Source: Streptomyces californicus
GTDB taxonomy: Bacteria > Actinomycetota > Actinomycetes > Streptomycetales > Streptomycetaceae
Reading direction: 5' to 3'
Assembly: GCF_000717645.1 (NCBI RefSeq)
Contig: NZ_JNZZ01000012.1
Coordinates: 62,001 to 126,000, forward strand
DNA length: 64,000 bases
Of the stretch, positions 25,119-34,447 are shown piece after piece (position 1 is the first letter of the stretch; each line of letters begins with the position of its first letter). Under the pieces are notes generated by a model. It worked only from the letters and a program-made list of their open reading frames with translations, was not told the DNA's origin and ran no database searches. The position numbers and the translations under genes are program-made.

Positions 25119-26412
25119 CGGCCCCGCCGCCCGGCGGCCCGGGCGACCGCCCGCCACCCGGGCACTCCGCATCCGGCCCCGCGGGCGCGCGGTCGACCCC
25201 CGGCCCCACGGGCTCGGGCGCCGGCCGCGTACGCCCCTCTCCGCGCAGGCCGAGCCCCGCCGCGCCGATCAGCCCCGCCCCGAGCAGGACGAACGGGGCC
25301 GCCACCCCCACCGCGCCCGCGATCAGCCCCGCCCCGGCGGGGGCCGCGACCTGGCCGAGCCGGTTGCCGGTCAGCCGGAGGGCCAGCGCGGTGGAGCGCG
25401 CAGCGTCGGGGGCGGCGCGGACGACCGTGGTCATGGACAGCGGCTGGCCGACGCCGAGGCAGAACCCGAGCACGGCCAGCACGGCGGCGAGCACGGGTAC
25501 GGGAACGGGCAGCGCGACGGCCGCGCAGAGCAGTCCGGCGATCAGACAGCTGCCGGTCAGCAGCGCCCGGCGGCCCAGCAGGCGCAGCAGCGGCGTCATC
25601 ACCAGCCGGCAGGCGATCGTGGCGGCGGCCCGCAGGCTCAGCAGCAGCCCCACGGTGGCGGGCGCGATGGAGCGGTGCTCGCCGACGACCGGCAGATAGG
25701 CGGTGAGGATGTCGGTGGCGGAGAGCACCGCCATGCTGATGAGGATGCCCGCGGGGACGCCGCGCGCGCCCAGGATCGTGCGGACCGGGACCTTTCCGGC
25801 GGCGCGCGGCCGGGCGTCTGCGGTGCGGCGGTGCTCGATGCGCCAGAGGGAGGTGAGGGCGAGGGCGCAGACCCCGGCCGAGACGAGGAGGGCGAGTGCG
25901 CTCGTCCGGCCGAGGGCGCCGCCCTGACCGGAGATCAGCGCGCCCGCCGCGACCGGGCCGACGAGTTGCCCGAGCGAGGCGCCGATGGTGAAGTGCCCGA
26001 AGTCGCGGTCCTGTTGGTCGGGGGCGGACTGCCGGGCCACGATCGACTGCGCGCCGATCACGAAGCACAGGTGTCCGAGGCCCATCACCCCGCTCCAGGC
26101 GGCCATCGCGGGCAGCGAGGAGACGAGGCCGCTGAGCGCGCAGCCGCCGGAGATCAGCAGGACGCCGAGCGGCAGCAGGGGCGCGCAGCGGCCGTGGTCG
26201 GTGCGGCGGCCGAGCGGGACGGCGGCGAACAGCGGGAGCAGGGCGTACACCCCGGCGATGACGCCGACGGCCGCTTCGTCCGCACCGAGCGCGAGGGCCC
26301 GGTAGGAGACGGCGGGCCGCGCCATCGACACCGCCCCCTGCGCGAAGGCGAAGGCGATGACGAGGCGCAGCAGCCAGCCCCTGCCGGGCCCGGATCGCGG
26401 TCGGCGGGCCAT
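25084..26412 (-). CDS. MFS transporter
   Basis: The 442-residue protein has twelve predicted membrane helices in two halves. The N-terminal half includes VIAGVYALLPLFAAVPLGRRTDHGRCAPL, the MFS loop 2-3 motif, and YLPVVGEHRSIAPATVGLLLSLRAAATIACRL marks the second half. A Pro/Gly-rich cytoplasmic tail of about 45 residues follows. The ATG shares one base with the CitMHS stop (TGATG), so the two are translationally coupled. The substrate is unknown; coupling to a citrate-type carrier hints at an organic acid or related efflux. Confidence 0.88.
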   Translation of the reverse strand: MARRPRSGPGRGWLLRLVIAFAFAQGAVSMARPAVSYRALALGADEAAVGVIAGVYALLPLFAAVPLGRRTDHGRCAPLLPLGVLLISGGCALSGLVSSLPAMAAWSGVMGLGHLCFVIGAQSIVARQSAPDQQDRDFGHFTIGASLGQLVGPVAAGALISGQGGALGRTSALALLVSAGVCALALTSLWRIEHRRTADARPRAAGKVPVRTILGARGVPAGILISMAVLSATDILTAYLPVVGEHRSIAPATVGLLLSLRAAATIACRLVMTPLLRLLGRRALLTGSCLIAGLLCAAVALPVPVPVLAAVLAVLGFCLGVGQPLSMTTVVRAAPDAARSTALALRLTGNRLGQVAAPAGAGLIAGAVGVAAPFVLLGAGLIGAAGLGLRGEGRTRPAPEPVGPGVDRAPAGPDAECPGGGRSPGPPGGGAVSGRSNRRSAP

Positions 26413-27836
26413 CACATGATGCCGAAGAGGACGCCTGCCGCGAGCACCACCAGCGAGGTGAGCACGGCCCACTTGACGGTGAAGCGGGTGTGGTCGCCGA
26501 ACTCGACCTTCGCCATGCCGACGAGGACGTACACGGCGGGCACCAGCGGCGAGGACATGTGCAGGGCCTGGCCGGCCAGGGAGGCGCGGGCGATCTCCAG
26601 CGGCGAGACCCCGTGGGCCGCGCCCGCCTCGGCGAGGACCGGGAGGACCCCGAAGTAGAAGCCGTCGTTGGACATGAAGTAGGTGAGCGGCAGGCTCAGC
26701 AGGCCGGTGACGACGGCCATGTGGGGGCCCATCGCGTCGGGGACCGCGCCGACGACCCAGTCGGCCATGTGCTCGACCATGCCGGTGCCGGTGAGGACGC
26801 CGGTGAAGACGGCCGCGGCGAAGACCATGCCGGAGACGTTCAAAACGTTGTCGGCGTGGGCGGCGATCCTGGCCCGCTGGTCGGGCATGTGGGGGAAGTT
26901 GACGGTGAGCGCGAGGGCGGCGCCGAGGAGGAAGAGCACCGGGATCGGCATGAGTTCCATGATCATCGCCGTCAGGAGGGCGGCGGTGAGCCCGGCGTTG
27001 AACCAGTAGAGCTTCGGGCGGAGCGTCGGCCGGTTCGGGTCGAGGCCCTGGAACTCCTCGTCGTCGGCGCCGTCCGCGTCCCGGTCCCCGGCGGTCTCCT
27101 CCGTGCTCGCCGCGCCACCGCCGGCAGGGCTCTTGCGCAGACGGTCGCCGCCGCCCCCTCCGGCGCCGACCGTCACGGTCTCCGGCTCGGCGTCCCGGAC
27201 CAGCGCCTCGTCGAGGGTGAGCATGCCCAGCCGTTTGCGTTCCCGGCGGCCCAGGACGTACGCCAGCACGAAGACGGCGAGGAGGCCCATGGCCAGCGCC
27301 GGGATCATCGGCACGAAGATCTCGGAGGCGTCCAGCTTGAGGGCGGTGGCGGCGCGGGCGGTGGGACCGCCCCAGGGCAGGGTGTTCATGACGCCGTTGG
27401 CGGTGGCCGCGACACCGGTCATCACGACCAGGCTCATCTTCAGCCGTTTGTAGAGCGGATACATCGCCGAGACAGTGATCATGAAGGTGGTCGAGCCGTC
27501 GCCGTCCAGCGAGACGATCGCGGCCAGGACCGCCGTGCCGACGACGATCCGCATCGGGTCGGCCTTGCAGAACCGCAGGATGCCCCGGACCACCGGGTCG
27601 AACAGGCCGACGTCGATCATCACGCCGAAGTAGACGATGGCGAACATCAGCATGGCGGCGGTGGGGGCGAGGTTGCCGACGCCTTCGATGACGTAGTCGC
27701 CGAGTCGCGCGCCCTGCCCGACGGCGACACAGAACAGTGCGGGGATCAGTACCAGCGCCGCGATCGGCGACATCTTCTTCGTCATGATCAGGACCAGGAA
27801 GGTCGCGATCATGGCGAAGCCGAGGATGGTCAGCAT
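26412..27836 (-). CDS. CitMHS family citrate-metal:H+ symporter
   Basis: The 474-residue carrier matches the CitMHS family throughout. It begins MLTILGFAMIATFLVLIMTKKMSPIAALVLIP and continues with VSLDGDGSTTFMITVSAMYPLYKRL, NTLPWGGPTARAATAL and SLPLTYFMSNDGFYFGVLPVLAE. Family members import citrate complexed with Mg2+ or Ca2+. A hydrophilic central loop of about 60 residues (AGGGGGDRLRKSPAGGG onward, then acidic) separates the halves. Upstream lies a promoter with -10 TAACGT and inverted CCTAACG/CGTTAGG arms. The MFS gene is coupled downstream. Confidence 0.9.
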   Translation of the reverse strand: MLTILGFAMIATFLVLIMTKKMSPIAALVLIPALFCVAVGQGARLGDYVIEGVGNLAPTAAMLMFAIVYFGVMIDVGLFDPVVRGILRFCKADPMRIVVGTAVLAAIVSLDGDGSTTFMITVSAMYPLYKRLKMSLVVMTGVAATANGVMNTLPWGGPTARAATALKLDASEIFVPMIPALAMGLLAVFVLAYVLGRRERKRLGMLTLDEALVRDAEPETVTVGAGGGGGDRLRKSPAGGGAASTEETAGDRDADGADDEEFQGLDPNRPTLRPKLYWFNAGLTAALLTAMIMELMPIPVLFLLGAALALTVNFPHMPDQRARIAAHADNVLNVSGMVFAAAVFTGVLTGTGMVEHMADWVVGAVPDAMGPHMAVVTGLLSLPLTYFMSNDGFYFGVLPVLAEAGAAHGVSPLEIARASLAGQALHMSSPLVPAVYVLVGMAKVEFGDHTRFTVKWAVLTSLVVLAAGVLFGIM

Positions 27837-27894
27837 GGGGGATACCTAACGTTCATCGTTGAACTCCCACCGGTCTCGGCGGTCGGTCCGGACG

Positions 27895-27924
27895 ACGTTA
27901 GGGGCCGCCTCACAGCGTTAACAA
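27895..27924 (-). promoter_or_regulatory. Promoter of the CitMHS-MFS operon
   Basis: On the minus strand TTGTTA (27924-27919), an 18-base spacer and TAACGT (27900-27895) fit a vegetative promoter with a leader of about 50 bases. CCTAACG at 27845-27851 and CGTTAGG at 27896-27902 are complementary, the latter overlapping the -10, and may be regulatory half-sites. Confidence 0.45.
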
Positions 27925-28010
27925 GACGTTGACGCGTGAGCAATACGAGCAAAACACCAGGTCAACGCGGTGCTCACTCGCCGGGTGCGGTCCGGCCCCG
28001 CTCATGCGGG

Positions 28011-28631
28011 TCAGTCCAGGAGCCGCGCCAGGTAGGCCCGCAGCAGGTGGCGGGTCTCGGTGATGATGTCCGGATCGCCCTCCGGGTCACTGCGGAACGC
28101 GAGCCTGAGGACGGCGTCGGCGGTCTCGACGCAGACCAGGACGGCGCGGAGCCGCTCCTCCTCGGGGGCCCGGCCGAAGTACCCGGAGAGCAGTTCGGCG
28201 AGCCGGCCGGCGACCCGGCGGTTGGCGTCGTCGGCGGGGTCGTCGACGGGGGCCGGCACGCCGAAGTCGACCAGGGCGAAACCGGCCATGGAGCGCTTCA
28301 TGGCGAGGTACTCGTCCAGGACGGCGTCGATGGCGCTGCGCCAGTCGGTGGTGGGGATGGCGGTCAGGCGGCCGGTGACGCGTTCGGCGAAGCTGTCCAG
28401 GTTGCGCCGGGCCAGCGCGTCGGTCAGCGCGCGCTTGTTGGAGAAGAAGCGGTAGACGGAGCCGATGGGCACTTCGGCGCGCGCAGCCACCGCCCGGGTG
28501 GACAACTGCTCGTAGCCGGTCTCGTCGAGGAGTTCGGCGCAGGCGTCGAGTATCCGGGCGAGGCGTTCGGCGCTGCGCTGCTGCACGGGGGCGCGACGGA
28601 GGTTCGTGTTGACGTGGGACACGGGCTCCAT
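28011..28631 (-). CDS. TetR/AcrR family regulator
   Basis: The 206-residue protein has the HTH RILDACAELLDETGYEQLSTRAVAARAEVPIGSVYRFFSNKRALTDAL (about residues 25-72). The C-terminal domain contains LAMKRSMAGFALVDFGVPAP. It lies between the three-gene envelope operon (47 bp after it, same strand) and CitMHS (175 bp before it, same strand). From memory a pleiotropic TetR of S. coelicolor antibiotic control (SCO1712) lies in a similar neighbourhood; orthology was not tested. Confidence 0.88.
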   Translation of the reverse strand: MEPVSHVNTNLRRAPVQQRSAERLARILDACAELLDETGYEQLSTRAVAARAEVPIGSVYRFFSNKRALTDALARRNLDSFAERVTGRLTAIPTTDWRSAIDAVLDEYLAMKRSMAGFALVDFGVPAPVDDPADDANRRVAGRLAELLSGYFGRAPEEERLRAVLVCVETADAVLRLAFRSDPEGDPDIITETRHLLRAYLARLLD

Positions 28632-28677
28632 GATGCCGTGGTCTCCTCTGCGACGGGTGGCCGACCACCGTCGATGC

Positions 28678-29961
28678 TCACACGATGAGCAGCGAAAGCC
28701 CTCCGACGGTGTAGGTGATCATCAGAATCAGCAGCGGGAGCTGCCCCGCGACGGCGCGGCCGGGCGGGAAGAGGCGTACGGACCGGTCGTGGGCGGCGAC
28801 GACGCCGAGCACGTGGCCGAGGACGATCGCGAGGACCTGGAGCGTGGCGACGCCGCCGGGTCCCAGGAGCGGATCGGGCGGGGCGGGGTCGTCGGCGCCG
28901 AACGCCATCAGGACGGTGCGCGGCCCCTCGGTGACGAAGAGCGTGAAGTAGTGGGCGACGAGGTAGCCGAGGGCGATCGGGACGAGCGCGTGCGCGAAGG
29001 AAGGGAGCGGGTGGCGGATCCGGCCGGATATCAGCCGGACGGCCCCGGAGCACAGGGCGTAGAGGGTGGCGACGAGGGCAACGGCGGCCAGCAGGCCGAG
29101 CGTGGCCGCGGCGGTGCGGCCCAGGGGCGAGGTCTGGACGGTGGTGATCCAGGAGGGGGAGTCGGAGAAGCCGTCGTAGGCGGTGGAGCCGAGCATGACG
29201 CAGACGGTGGCGACGAGCCCGGGCGACTGCGGAGTGGCGTCGAGGCCGTTGAAGGGGGAACGGAGTACGAGCCGGCCGTCGGCGGGGCGGCGGCCGAGCG
29301 GGGAGAGCCGGGCGAGCAGGCCGGAGTAGACCTCGAAGGCGTCCGCGTGGTCGAACCATCCGGCGCCGTGGCGCGCGGCGCCCGCGAGCTGGACGGCGGC
29401 GTGCAGGGTGAGGAAGAGCAGCAGGGTGGTGGCCGACGCGGGGTCGGGGGCGACGAGTTCGAGCCAGGTGAAGGCGAGGAGCCCGGCCGCGGCGGGCCAC
29501 AGCCCGAGCCGGGCGGGCAGGGGGCGCCCCTCCCCCGGGTCGCGGCGGAGCAGCCGGCAGGCGGCGAGGTGGACGGTGCGCAGCGGGTTGACCAGCCGCC
29601 AGACGGGGCCGAGGAGGAGCGAGACGGGTACCAGCCCGACCCAGAGGAGCACGTACACGGCGCCGGGAGCCGGGTTGCGCTCCGGGTCATCCGGTCCGAG
29701 GAGCAGGTGGAGCACGACGAACAGCCCGGCGGCGAGCCCCAGGGCGCGCAGGGCGGTACGGGTGGGCCGGGCGTCGGCGAGGCGCTGGACGGCGGCCGGG
29801 ACCGGACGGCCCGCCCGGTCGCCGCAGAACCGCGAGGCGGACCAGAGCAGGCCGAGCGCGAGGAAGGAGACGAAGAGCGCGGTGAAGGCTCCGGCGAAGG
29901 CGTAGAAGGGGGACAGCGGCAGGTCGTGCTGGGAGCCGATGCCGTGGGCGAGGGCGGTCAC
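28678..29961 (-). CDS. Polytopic membrane protein of the beta-helix/cupredoxin operon
   Basis: The 427-residue integral membrane protein has about ten to eleven helices, beginning SPFYAFAGAFTALFVSFLALGLLW and ending LPLLILMITYTVGGLSLLIV. Loop features include GPVWRLVNPLRTVHLAACRLLRRDPGEGR and FNGLDATPQSPG. Similar actinobacterial proteins carry unhelpful labels such as fenitrothion hydrolase. No catalytic motif is recognisable. The GTG start overlaps the lipoprotein stop by four bases (GTGA), so it is the third gene of a coupled operon. It may be a transporter or membrane anchor for the two exported partners. Confidence 0.75.
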   Translation of the reverse strand: MTALAHGIGSQHDLPLSPFYAFAGAFTALFVSFLALGLLWSASRFCGDRAGRPVPAAVQRLADARPTRTALRALGLAAGLFVVLHLLLGPDDPERNPAPGAVYVLLWVGLVPVSLLLGPVWRLVNPLRTVHLAACRLLRRDPGEGRPLPARLGLWPAAAGLLAFTWLELVAPDPASATTLLLFLTLHAAVQLAGAARHGAGWFDHADAFEVYSGLLARLSPLGRRPADGRLVLRSPFNGLDATPQSPGLVATVCVMLGSTAYDGFSDSPSWITTVQTSPLGRTAAATLGLLAAVALVATLYALCSGAVRLISGRIRHPLPSFAHALVPIALGYLVAHYFTLFVTEGPRTVLMAFGADDPAPPDPLLGPGGVATLQVLAIVLGHVLGVVAAHDRSVRLFPPGRAVAGQLPLLILMITYTVGGLSLLIV

Positions 29962-30818
29962 CGTACGACGAGTTGGGTCAGGAGCAGTCCGGACCCGTGC
30001 GTCTCGACCTCGAAGAGCCCGCCGCGGTCGGCGGTGAAGGTCAGGGTGGCGGTGCGGCCCGCGGGCAGCCGGGCCGCCTTGTCGTAGCCGTGGACGTGGA
30101 GTTCGTCGTCGCGGTCGCTGCGGACCCGCAGCCGTACGGTCCCGCCCTTCTCGACCTCGGTGCGGCCGGGGGCGGGGCTGACCTTGCCACCGGAGACGGT
30201 GATCTCCAGGACCGTGTCGGGCCGGGGCTCCTCGGAGCGGGGTTGTCCGGAACGGGCCGTGCCCGGGGCCGGCTTCGCGGAGGAGGCGACGAGGGAGGCG
30301 CCGGCCCGGACGGGGGCGCCGTTCACGGCCCAGGCGGTGTGGTCGTCGGCGTAGAGCCCGGCGGTGAGGCCGGTGCCGCCGCCCGCGCCGCGGACGAGGG
30401 AGTCGGGCAGGTGGTACCAGGAGCCGTAGACGCGGGCGAGCGGGCGGCCGTCGAGGAACAGCCGGGCGTGGCCGCGCCCGAGGAGGGCGGCGCCGCCCAC
30501 GCTGTCCGGGGTGAACCTGAAGTTCCGCACGGAGAGTTGGACGTTCCACCCGTCCTCGGAGTCCCGCCGCACGGCGACCGTCACGGCGGGGGCGCCCTCG
30601 GCGTCGACCTCGCGCAGCCGGTTGCCCGAGCCGTCGTCGGTGGTGAGCAGCCGGCCGGTGTCCCCGTCGGCCTGCTCGTGGCTGGTGCCGGGCTTGTGAT
30701 GGGTGGTGGCCCGCCCGCCGCAGGCGCTCGCCCCGAACACGAGGGCGGCAGCGGTGAGCACGGTGACGGCCGTGACGACCGGCCGGGCGGCCCCCGGCCG
30801 CCTGCGAAGACGCCTCAT
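29958..30818 (-). CDS. Lipoprotein with a C-terminal cupredoxin-like domain
   Basis: The 286-residue protein starts with a basic n-region ([13 protein letters not shown]), a hydrophobic stretch and a lipobox-like ASAC ending at C33. A middle domain has RLFLDGRPLARVYGSWYHLPDSL. The C-terminal ~95 residues read VLEITVSGGKVSPAPGRTEVEKGGTVRLRV, then DDELHVHGYDKAARLPAGRTATLTFTADRGGLFEVETHG, a cupredoxin-like sandwich with HVHGYD as possible ligands but no full Cys-Met copper site. It is ATGA-coupled to the beta-helix gene and GTGA-coupled to the membrane gene. Extracytoplasmic metal or redox handling is an inference. Confidence 0.78.
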   Translation of the reverse strand: MRRLRRRPGAARPVVTAVTVLTAAALVFGASACGGRATTHHKPGTSHEQADGDTGRLLTTDDGSGNRLREVDAEGAPAVTVAVRRDSEDGWNVQLSVRNFRFTPDSVGGAALLGRGHARLFLDGRPLARVYGSWYHLPDSLVRGAGGGTGLTAGLYADDHTAWAVNGAPVRAGASLVASSAKPAPGTARSGQPRSEEPRPDTVLEITVSGGKVSPAPGRTEVEKGGTVRLRVRSDRDDELHVHGYDKAARLPAGRTATLTFTADRGGLFEVETHGSGLLLTQLVVR

Positions 30819-32953
30819 GCTCCGTCCCCTTCCGAGGTCCGCGGCGCCTTCGCGGCCCGCTCGGTCGCCGTCGCCGATGCCGTCGGCGCTGTCTGTGCCT
30901 CCGGTGCCGTCGGTGCCTCCGGCGCCGGAGCGGTCTCCGGGGTCCCGGTGTCCTCGCCCCGTCCGCCGTGCCGGGCGGTGGCGATCACAGCCCACACCAC
31001 CCAGACCACGCCGAGGAGTCCGCGCACCCAGGCCGGGCCGAGCGGGATCCACGGGATCATGAACACCGCCTTGTCGAGGGCGTCCAGCAGCGTGAGCGCG
31101 CCCAGCACCACCGTGGTCCACCCCAGCCACGGCCGTCCGCGCCGCAGCACGAGCCCGATCCCGGTCCACCACACCCCGGTCAGCAGCAGGGCCAGTGCGG
31201 GCACGTAGGAGGAGGCGAGCCCCGTCGTCGAACCGGCGACGTCCAGCACGAGGCCGATCGCCCCCAGCGCCGTGACGACGGTGGCGGACCGGCTGCCCCG
31301 CAGCCTGCGCCACCACAGCACCCCGCCGACCAGCGCGAGCACCACGGAGATCGCCAGCGTCGCCTGCGTCTCGACGCGCTCGATGCCCCGCGCGCCGTAC
31401 CAGTCGCAGCCCGCCGGCAGCCGCCGCGCCTGCACGTTGTAGTCGGCGCAGACCATCAACTGGGCCAGCTTGACCGGTTCGCCGACGAGCCGGTCGCTGC
31501 CGCCGGACACGGTGCCGCGCTCGGCCCCGCAGGTGGGCAGGGTGCGCGGGGACGACGCCCCGGTGTCCGCCTGCCAGCAGTTGCCCCCGCCCTGGCCGTC
31601 CCACCAGACGTCGGCGCCGTTGGGCCGGGAGTTGCCCGCCCGGTCCTTGCCGAGGTGGTTGTCCGCGTACCGGTTGTGGTGGGAGGTGTCGGCCTGCTTG
31701 GACAGCGCGTCCTCGCCCCGGATGAAGGCGGGGACGGCGGACAGGTAGAAGGCGGTGCGCCGGTGCCCGTAGATCCAGTTGTTCTCGTACAGGTTCCAGT
31801 TGCCGCCCGCGGTGATGATGCCGGAGCCGGGCGGCATGGAGATCTGCGGGCAGACCACGCCGTCCTCGTAGCCCCGTTCCACGGGCGGTTTGGCGCAGGT
31901 GCCGTCGGCGACGTACCGGTAGTAGTCGGCGTTGTTGTCGTGGATCAGGTTGCGCTCGAAGCGGGCGTGGTTCTGCGGCAGGCCGGGGTGGCCGGGGAAG
32001 GCGCTGTCCATCGAGGCGCCGCCCATGTTGTGGTCGAACTCGTTGTCGTGGACGTAGACGGAGTCGCCGGCCGTGCCCGAGTAGCCGACCATGTTGTGGT
32101 GGCTGCGGCAGCCGGTGATCTCGATGGAGTAGCGCGGTACGTCGTAGCCGTAGCCGTCGTTGATGTTCGAGGCGCTGCCGGGGTAGATGCCGGAGTCGCC
32201 GTTGCCGTACGACTCGCAGTTCTTGTACAGCCCGTGGTCGCTCGCGAAGGTCAGGAAGCCGTACTCGTCGTTCCACCGGGTGAGGACGTCGTCGATGACG
32301 AAGCCGTCCTGCGCCAGGACGTACAGGGAGTTGAAGGTGGTGCGCTGGGCGGTGAAGTTCTTGAAGTAGACGCCGTCGGATCGGTCCGCGCGGATCGCGT
32401 TGAGCTTCCGGTACTTGGCGTCGATCACCACGTCCGTGCGCTCGGCGCCGGTGCCCTCGATCTGGAGGTTCTTCTTGCCGAGGATCGCCACCAGGTTCTG
32501 GTTGTGCGGGCACCGCTCCTGCTGGGCGTACGACAGGATCTGGTAGCCCAGCTGGGAGTCCGGGGCCTTCAGCCGGGCGCACTCCCCCGCCGGTTCGGGC
32601 AGCGAGGGCTCCTCCTCGTACAGGCCGGGCAGGACCGCGATGTTCATGCCGGGCCTGTCGACCGCGTCGACCGCCTGTTGCAGATGGCGGAAGCCGGACT
32701 CCAGGCACCGGTCGAAGAGTTCCAGGTTCCGGTCGCGCAGCCGGGCCGGGAAGGCCGCCACCCGGCGCTCGAAGTCCGCCCGGTCGCCCTTGCACACCAG
32801 CAGATCGGGTTCGCCCGTGCGGTGCACGGGAACGCTTCCGGTTCCGTCGGGCAGTTCGACCGGACGTTCTTCGTGCGCCTGTGCTGTGGGGGCCGCGAGG
32901 AGGGCGGCCGCGAGCGCCGCCAGGACCACCAGAAGTCTTCGTGTCCACGACAT
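30815..32953 (-). CDS. Secreted right-handed beta-helix protein with C-terminal membrane domain
   Basis: The 712-residue protein has a signal peptide ([19 protein letters not shown], cleavage near A26), a paired-cysteine N-terminal region and a parallel beta-helix of about residues 170-430. The helix shows Asn/Asp-rich coils such as [20 protein letters not shown] and [19 protein letters not shown]. Then come several cysteines and four to five C-terminal helices (from [20 protein letters not shown]) with a Glu/Ala/Thr-rich tail. NosD-type copper-loading proteins share the beta-helix fold, which is suggestive beside a cupredoxin-like lipoprotein. A TACTCT -10 seven bases before the ATG suggests a leaderless mRNA. 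Confidence 0.82.
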   Translation of the reverse strand: MSWTRRLLVVLAALAAALLAAPTAQAHEERPVELPDGTGSVPVHRTGEPDLLVCKGDRADFERRVAAFPARLRDRNLELFDRCLESGFRHLQQAVDAVDRPGMNIAVLPGLYEEEPSLPEPAGECARLKAPDSQLGYQILSYAQQERCPHNQNLVAILGKKNLQIEGTGAERTDVVIDAKYRKLNAIRADRSDGVYFKNFTAQRTTFNSLYVLAQDGFVIDDVLTRWNDEYGFLTFASDHGLYKNCESYGNGDSGIYPGSASNINDGYGYDVPRYSIEITGCRSHHNMVGYSGTAGDSVYVHDNEFDHNMGGASMDSAFPGHPGLPQNHARFERNLIHDNNADYYRYVADGTCAKPPVERGYEDGVVCPQISMPPGSGIITAGGNWNLYENNWIYGHRRTAFYLSAVPAFIRGEDALSKQADTSHHNRYADNHLGKDRAGNSRPNGADVWWDGQGGGNCWQADTGASSPRTLPTCGAERGTVSGGSDRLVGEPVKLAQLMVCADYNVQARRLPAGCDWYGARGIERVETQATLAISVVLALVGGVLWWRRLRGSRSATVVTALGAIGLVLDVAGSTTGLASSYVPALALLLTGVWWTGIGLVLRRGRPWLGWTTVVLGALTLLDALDKAVFMIPWIPLGPAWVRGLLGVVWVVWAVIATARHGGRGEDTGTPETAPAPEAPTAPEAQTAPTASATATERAAKAPRTSEGDGA

Positions 32954-32960
32954 GTGCGAG

Positions 32961-32966
32961 AGAGTA
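32961..32966 (-). promoter_or_regulatory. -10 element TACTCT for a leaderless start
   Basis: On the minus strand TACTCT (32966-32961) ends seven bases before the ATG of the beta-helix gene, and no ribosome site is visible. It would drive the three-gene operon. Confidence 0.45.
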
Positions 32967-33011
32967 GAGCATTGTTCATCTTCTGGAACCCCCTGTGCGC
33001 GACGAATGCCG

Positions 33012-33040
33012 TTGACGCGCCCCGATTCGATTCCTACTGT
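33012..33040 (+). promoter_or_regulatory. Promoter of hmgA
   Basis: TTGACG (33012-33017), a 17-base spacer and TACTGT (33035-33040) make a near-consensus vegetative promoter. Transcription would start near 33047, leaving a leader of about 28 bases with GGGAG before the ATG at 33075. Confidence 0.7.
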
Positions 33041-33074
33041 TGCCCATAGGATTCCTTCGGCACCGGGAGCGCGG

Positions 33075-34394
33075 ATGAGCGGCATCGAGCAGGCGAGGAA
33101 GACCGCGGAGGGGCTCGACCACTCCGCCGGTTTCGGCAATCAGCACAGCTCGGAGGCGGTGGCGGGGGCGCTGCCGCACGGCCGCAACTCCCCGCAGCGC
33201 GCCCCGCTCGGGCTCTACGCGGAGCAGCTGAGCGGTTCCGCGTTCACCGAACCGCGCGCGGACAACCGCCGTTCCTGGCTCTACCGCATCCGCCCCTCGG
33301 CGGCCCACCCGGCGTTCACGCGCACCGACAACGGGGGGCTGCGCTCCGCGCCGTTCACCGAGACCGTGCCGGACCCGAACCGGCTCCGCTGGAACCCGCT
33401 GCCCGACCCCGCGCCCGGCACGGACTTCCTGAGCGGTCTGTGGACGCTCGGCGGCAACGGCGACGCCACCCAGCGCGCCGGTATGGCGATCCACCTCTAC
33501 CACGCGAACACCTCCATGACGGACCGGGTGTTCAGCGACTCCGACGGCGAGCTGCTGATCGTCCCGGAGCGCGGCGGGCTGCTGCTCCGCACCGAGCTGG
33601 GCCTGCTGCGCGCCGAGCCGGGCCACGTCGCGCTGATCCCGCGCGGCGTCCGCTTCCGGGTGGAGCTGCTGGAGGAGACCGCGCGCGGGTACGTCTGCGA
33701 GAACTACGGCCGCCCGTTCGAGCTGCCCGACCTCGGCCCGATCGGCGCCAACGGCCTGGCCAACGCCCGGGACTTCCTCGCCCCCGTCGCCGCGTACGAG
33801 GACCGCGAGGGCCCGGTGGAGGTGGTCAACAAGTTCTGCGGGAACCTCTGGACGGCCACGTACGACCACTCGCCGCTGGACGTGGTGGCCTGGCACGGCA
33901 ACCACACCCCGTACGTCTACGACCTGCACCGGTTCAACGTGATCGGGACGATCAGCTACGACCACCCCGACCCGTCCATCTTCACCGTGCTGACCTCGCC
34001 GTCCGACACCCCGGGACTGGCCGGGGTCGACTTCGTCGTCTTCGCGCCGCGCTGGCTGGTCGGCGAGGACACCTTCCGCCCGCCGTACTTCCACCGCAAC
34101 GTGATGAGCGAGTACATGGGGCTGATCGACGGGGCGTACGACGCGAAGGCGGACGGCTTCGTGCCCGGCGGCGGCTCCCTGCACAACATGATGTCGGCGC
34201 ACGGGCCGGACCGGGAGACGTTCGACCGGGCGAGCGCGGCGGAGCTGAAGCCGCAGAAGATCGACGACGGGCTGGCCTTCATGTTCGAGACCCGCTGGCC
34301 GGTCACCGCGACCGCGCAGGCGGCCTCGGCCGGCCATCTGCAGCGCGGGTACGACGACGTGTGGCAGGGTCTGACCCGCGCCTTCCGGCCGTAG
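33075..34394 (+). CDS. hmgA: Homogentisate 1,2-dioxygenase
   Basis: The 439-residue protein has the length and motifs of HmgA. It begins with [13 protein letters not shown], then [33 protein letters not shown]. The cupin core has [18 protein letters not shown], and the iron ligands lie in [16 protein letters not shown] (His and Glu) and [12 protein letters not shown]. It opens the ring of homogentisate to maleylacetoacetate in tyrosine and phenylalanine catabolism. The rest of that pathway (maleylacetoacetate isomerase, fumarylacetoacetase) is not adjacent. A perfect 10-bp hairpin over its stop codon ends the transcript. Confidence 0.96.
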   Translation: MSGIEQARKTAEGLDHSAGFGNQHSSEAVAGALPHGRNSPQRAPLGLYAEQLSGSAFTEPRADNRRSWLYRIRPSAAHPAFTRTDNGGLRSAPFTETVPDPNRLRWNPLPDPAPGTDFLSGLWTLGGNGDATQRAGMAIHLYHANTSMTDRVFSDSDGELLIVPERGGLLLRTELGLLRAEPGHVALIPRGVRFRVELLEETARGYVCENYGRPFELPDLGPIGANGLANARDFLAPVAAYEDREGPVEVVNKFCGNLWTATYDHSPLDVVAWHGNHTPYVYDLHRFNVIGTISYDHPDPSIFTVLTSPSDTPGLAGVDFVVFAPRWLVGEDTFRPPYFHRNVMSEYMGLIDGAYDAKADGFVPGGGSLHNMMSAHGPDRETFDRASAAELKPQKIDDGLAFMFETRWPVTATAQAASAGHLQRGYDDVWQGLTRAFRP

Positions 34395-34406
34395 ACGGCC
34401 GGAAGG
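34381..34406 (+). terminator. Hairpin at the hmgA stop codon
   Basis: CCTTCCGGCC (34381-34390) pairs perfectly with GGCCGGAAGG (34397-34406) around a six-base loop that contains the TAG stop of hmgA. Confidence 0.65.
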
Positions 34407-34447
34407 GCCCAGGGACGGGACCGGACGGGGACGGGGACGACGTGACG

